Assembly (NCBI GenBank): GCA_964438735.1
Contig: CAYTLW010000017.1
Span: 27,581 to 91,580 of the forward strand
Direction of reading: 5' to 3'
Source: CAYTLW01 sp964438735
GTDB taxonomy: Bacteria; Myxococcota_A; UBA9042
DNA: 64,000 nt
Shown: positions 59,603-64,000 of the stretch, one piece after another
Numbering within the stretch: position 1 is the first letter of the stretch
Layout: the number at the start of each line of letters is the position of its first letter
Position numbers and translations under genes: made by a program
The notes under the pieces: generated by a model
Database searches by the model: none
What the model saw: the letters and a program-made list of their open reading frames with translations, nothing else
What the model was told of the DNA's origin: nothing

Positions 59603-59672
59603 GTGGGGGGGGGGGGGGGGGGGGGGGGGGCGCGCGCGCGCCCGGGGGGCGGNNNNNNNNNNTGGGTGTTTT
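59603..59672. other. Assembly artefact and gap 3 in the stalk of the giant gene
   Basis: G-run and GC-alternating junk (59604-59652), N 59653-59662, then a short AT-rich stretch (59663-59682) unlike its surroundings. Unlike the other two gaps, the flanks do not share a clear overlap, so the amount of missing stalk sequence cannot be deduced. An in-frame TAA at 59673-59675 probably belongs to this bad stretch. Confidence 0.75.
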
Positions 59673-59930
59673 TTATTTCTCGCCCGCGTCGGCTCGGGCG
59701 GCCGTGCCCGTGTCCGTGACCGTGTCCGTGACGGCGACTGTGTCCGTGTCGGAGACCGCCACGTCCTGTTTGGCGTCGCCTGCGTGTTCGGATTCGAAGA
59801 CCGTGGGATCCAGCAATTCGCGGTCGCAGCCCAGGATTGACAACGCCGCGGCGAACGCCCATGAGACGTGCACCTGGGGTCGCCGACGGCGGCGCGAACT
59901 CGGCGCTAGAATCGCAGCGACAACGCCCAC
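59663..59930 (-). CDS. Giant six-propeller lipoprotein, N-terminal part (leader and first stalk)
   Basis: GTG 59930 has a strong AGGAGG 6 nt upstream and lies inside the 3' end of the TPR gene (25-bp overlap), implying coupling. The product opens with a basic n-region (RRRRRPQ), a hydrophobic core (HVSWAFAAALSILGC) and a lipobox ending in the acceptor Cys, then DRELLDPTVFESEHAGDAKQ and a stalk of DTDTVAVTDTVTDTG type. The frame ends near 59673 only because of the bad sequence around gap 3; the stalk clearly resumes at 59575. Lgt substrate; location outer envelope (inference). Confidence 0.8.
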
Positions 59931-60759
59931 GCGAGCCCTCCTGAGGTCGGCGCGACCGAGACGGCCGGAGCATGTGGAGCGGTCGCCAACAAGCCGCCCC
60001 CCACAGTGGCCACGGCGAGCCCGGCACCCGTGTGATCGCCCAGAGCTTGCGCCTGCTGTTCAGGTCATCCTGCTGCTGCTTGTAGTGACCGTAGTCGATG
60101 CCGTCGACGCGATCGGCGGCGTTGCGCGCGCCGGTCAACGCGTCCAGATCCGCCTGCTCTGATTCGACCATGACCCACATCGCACCGCCTGTGAGCAACG
60201 CGACGCCACCGACGGCGAGTGCGCCCCAGGCTACGGGCGTACGCCAGGAGGAGGGCGCCGCCGCGGCGACTTGTAGTGCCCTGGCTGGTTGGGCCGGCTT
60301 CGCTTTCGGCTTCGGAGCGGGTTTCGGTGCCGCCTTCACGGCGGCCTTCTTCTTGGCCGATTCCAACCGTTGCCGCGTCTCGGAGATCTCCTGCAGGTGC
60401 ACCTTCGCTCGCCGCGCGGTGGCTTCATCCACCGCCTTGATCTCAAGCAGACGCTTGAAGTCACGCTCTGCGGCGTCGAATTCGAAGTCCCGCTGTTCGG
60501 CACGCGCGGCGTTGAACAGGAATGCAGGCAGCGGCTGGATGCCGAACGCCTGGTGAAAGAGGCGCGCCGCTTCTTTGTAGTTGCGATTCTTGTAGTGGTG
60601 TCGAGCCAGCTCCAGGGCCGCCATGGCCGGCCTGGAGATCTGCTCGTCGCCGGCTGACAGTGCGTTTTTTGCGACCAGGCAGCTGATCAGCAGCATCGCG
60701 GCGCAGGCGAGCGCCATACCCGAACGGCCCGGATTGAAGCTGGCTGACCGATGATGCAC
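59906..60759 (-). CDS. TPR-type membrane protein, frameshifted near its C-terminus
   Basis: About 284 aa when repaired. Start GTG 60759 or ATG 60717; both give a signal peptide or anchor (MALACAAMLLISCLVAKN). A TPR-like region follows (AALELARHHYKNRNYKEAAR, FAFLFNAARAEQR-type segments), then an Ala/Lys/Pro linker, a membrane helix (VAWGALAVGGVALLTGGAMW) and a conserved DYGHYKQQQDDLNSRRKLWAI segment. There the frame breaks: near 60033, a one-base loss (CACACG, likely CACCACG) switches to nonsense, while the next frame reads TGAGLAVATVGGGLLATAP … WALSLRF and stops at TAG 59906-59908. This protein type is common in Myxococcota. Confidence 0.75.
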
Positions 60760-61001
60760 GAACGTGATTCCGAATCGCAGGTAGATGTCCCGATGGGCCT
60801 ACGATCTTGGCCGGACCAGCGGCCGGGTGCAACGCGCGCGGCGCCGGCGGAATACACCTCTTGGATCTCGCGTAGGTTCCGTCGGGTTGCACTTGATCAA
60901 TGCCCGCCCGCGCCGGGGAATAATCCCGCTCGTCGGCGGTTGTCTCGGGCGTAGTGCCCTTATCTCGCACGAGCTGGACCGCGTCGCGGTCGGGAGCTTT
61001 G

Positions 61002-61538
61002 ATGTCGCGACGCCTCGTATGCAGCATCGTCCTGGTGGGGACGGCCAGCCTGTGGTCCGCCCCGGCCCACGCCGACGGGGAGCTTCGCTTTTCGGTCGAT
61101 CGACACACCTTCTTCGACGCCGAGCCCGCCTGGCTGGTGGGCGTCCGGCCGGCGGTTGGTTGGACCCCAGGCGGCGACGCCTTCTCACAGCTGAGCCTGA
61201 TGGTCGGCAAGGTGCACAAACGACACGTCTACCTGGGCGGGTACGTCGGTGCGAGGACCAATGGTGAGACGCATCTGCGCGCCGGGATGCGCTCTGGCGT
61301 CTTCGTGCGGGGGCACCGGATCAACGTGGGCACCGGCACCAGTCTCGGCGTGCTGGTCGTGCCCCGCAGCAGCGAGGTTGGCCCCATCGCCACGTGGTGG
61401 GCGGAAGCGCGGGTGCGATTGTCCTATCGCAACTTCTTGACGGTCTACACCGAAGTCGACCTGCTCTATCGCAAGTTGGGCTTCCGCCAGACGCGGGCGG
61501 TGCCATCGATGGGCGTCGGCTGGACATTCCTGTTCTGA
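61002..61538 (+). CDS. Small outer-membrane beta-barrel protein, unknown
   Basis: 178 aa from ATG 61002 (GGGAG 6 nt upstream), which gives a clean signal peptide (LVCSIVLVGTASLWSAPAHA). The mature part reads as short amphipathic strands (YLGGYVGARTNGETHLRAG, VFVRGHRINVGTGTSLGVLV, RVRLSYRNFLTVYTEVDLLY) and ends WTFLF with a terminal phenylalanine, typical of outer-membrane barrels. No family recognised. Confidence 0.75.
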   Translation: MSRRLVCSIVLVGTASLWSAPAHADGELRFSVDRHTFFDAEPAWLVGVRPAVGWTPGGDAFSQLSLMVGKVHKRHVYLGGYVGARTNGETHLRAGMRSGVFVRGHRINVGTGTSLGVLVVPRSSEVGPIATWWAEARVRLSYRNFLTVYTEVDLLYRKLGFRQTRAVPSMGVGWTFLF

Positions 61539-61646
61539 CCGACAGGCCGCCCACGACGCCGCGATCCCCAGCGCGGACGAGGCGCTGCGCTTGACCCACA
61601 ACCGCCGCGCCTCTAGCTTCCCCGCCCCTCGTCGGGAAGGCAGATC

Positions 61647-63259
<1,613 letters not shown>

Positions 63260-63263
<4 letters not shown>

Positions 63264-63865
63264 GCGGGCGCCCTTGGAGCACGCTCGCCTGGCTGTTGGC
63301 GGCGTCGCTGACGACCGCGGCCTGCGGTCCCTCGTACAGCCACCGAGTGGTGGGTTCGGCCGCCATCTCCGATCGCCCGGTGACCTTCACCGCCTCCCAA
63401 TTGGCCCGCAGTGTGCACCGGGAGGTCAATCGGGCTCGTCACGAGCATGGGCTGTCCAAGTTGAGCTGGAACCCATCCCTTTCGCCTATCGCCTACCGCC
63501 ACAGTCGGGACATGTCGGTCAGGCGCTACTTTGCGCACGTCAATCCCGACGGCGAGGGCCCCCACGAGCGCTACCTGCGCGGCGGCCACAAATGCCGCGT
63601 GCCGATCGGCGGTCGTCGCTTCCTGACCGCTGGCGAGAACATCTTCAGCGGCCACAAGGTGCGAACCTGGAAGATCTTCTCCAACGGAACAAAGCAGGCG
63701 TGGCACTACAACACCCTGGCTGCACTGGCCGACCGGGTCGTGGTCGGCTGGCTGAACAGCCCGGAGCATCGCGACAACCTCCTCAAGCCCGCCTGGCGCA
63801 GCGAGGCGATCGGCGTCTATATCGACGGCGCCGGGGCGATCCACGTGACCCAGAACTTCTGTTGA
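63260..63865 (+). CDS. CAP/SCP-domain lipoprotein
   Basis: 201 aa, GTG start overlapping the prfC stop. Lipobox in LTTAAC. The CAP fold shows helix 1 VHREVNRARHEHGLSKLSWN, IAYRHSRDMSVRRYFAHVNP, the metal-binding-like GENIFSG and SPEHRDNLLKPAWRSEAIGV, ending HVTQNFC. CAP proteins act outside the cell in binding or modifying lipids, sterols or other molecules; role here unknown. The long loop YFAHVNPDGEGPHERYL is as in other bacterial members. Confidence 0.9.
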
Positions 63866-64000
63866 ACCGACCGCCTGGGCAGCGGCCGCGATGACAGGAC
63901 GATGCGATCAACTTGGCGAACTTGCGCGATAATGGCTAGGCTCGGGGAGCTCGATAAGCGAGCGATGGCGACCAGATGAGACGAAGCGAGAGCCAGATTC
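63866..64000 (+). other. Right window edge, no gene assigned
   Basis: 135 bp after the CAP gene. I see a GATAAT that might be a -10 element near 63938 without a convincing -35 at the right distance, and no start codon with a ribosome site that I can follow inside the window. Confidence 0.4.

Overview
The window is a GC-rich bacterial scaffold. Its gene content points to a predatory or social delta-lineage organism (Myxococcota or Bradymonadota type): a Hanks-type kinase carrying a WD40 propeller, FHA-GAF histidine kinase, MoxR/DUF58 cluster, many lipoproteins, Cys-rich 'CDDGNPCT' repeats (Dicty_CTDC-like), MCE transport genes and a TonB receptor fused to a TonB-like domain. Three runs of ten Ns, each preceded by G/C homopolymer junk, indicate a draft or metagenome scaffold. 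The taxonomic placement is inference; no rRNA is present.

Layout. 1-737: 3' end of gyrB. 744-3989: WD40 Ser/Thr kinase. 4130-6850: Cys-rich lipoprotein with two jelly-roll modules, split by an in-frame TAG. 6958-12998: tightly packed minus-strand operon of Ig-like membrane protein, DUF4350 protein, MoxR ATPase and DUF58 protein. 13318-15301: two envelope proteins of unknown role. 15295-18155: NAD kinase-family protein and an orphan FHA-GAF histidine kinase. 18397-20858: mlaF-mlaD pair without mlaE. 20871-27154: central-carbon operon mdh-sdhC-sdhA-sdhB-yaeQ-M20 peptidase. 27274-28509: two small envelope or unknown genes. 28828-32233: tRNA-Val, infC-rpmI-rplT-ihfA-merR and a TPR lipoprotein (pheST missing from its usual place). 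32246-37345: HAD phosphatase, trmH, a large GYF/thioredoxin-fold protein and an OprP-type porin. 37460-39560: transketolase, artificially split by a gap. 39634-46481: methyltransferase-TPR protein, hutH, dut and the TonB-domain/TonB-receptor fusion. 46567-51485: small unknown protein, lgt, M18 aminopeptidase and OPT transporter. 51556-59930: one giant lipoprotein gene, cut by two assembly gaps. 59906-60759: frameshifted TPR membrane protein translationally coupled to the giant gene. 61002-63865: small outer-membrane protein, prfC and a CAP-domain lipoprotein.

Main points. The giant gene, once its duplicated gap flanks are collapsed, encodes a lipoprotein with an Asp/Thr-rich stalk, then four blocks of six NHL repeats separated by Cys-rich CTDC modules, then fourteen RCC1 repeats. 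The counts fit four six-bladed and two seven-bladed propellers in a row. I know of no described protein with exactly this order. Two of the three assembly gaps can be closed from the sequence itself: the flanks repeat 22 bp (transketolase) and 28 bp (giant gene), and deleting one copy restores the reading frame in both cases.

The envelope theme is strong: at least six lipoproteins with the lgt gene, Cys-rich repeat proteins, a thioredoxin-fold protein, MCE lipid transport, a porin and TonB uptake. Signalling genes (Ser/Thr kinase and FHA-containing histidine kinase) could be linked through phosphothreonine recognition, but that is inference.
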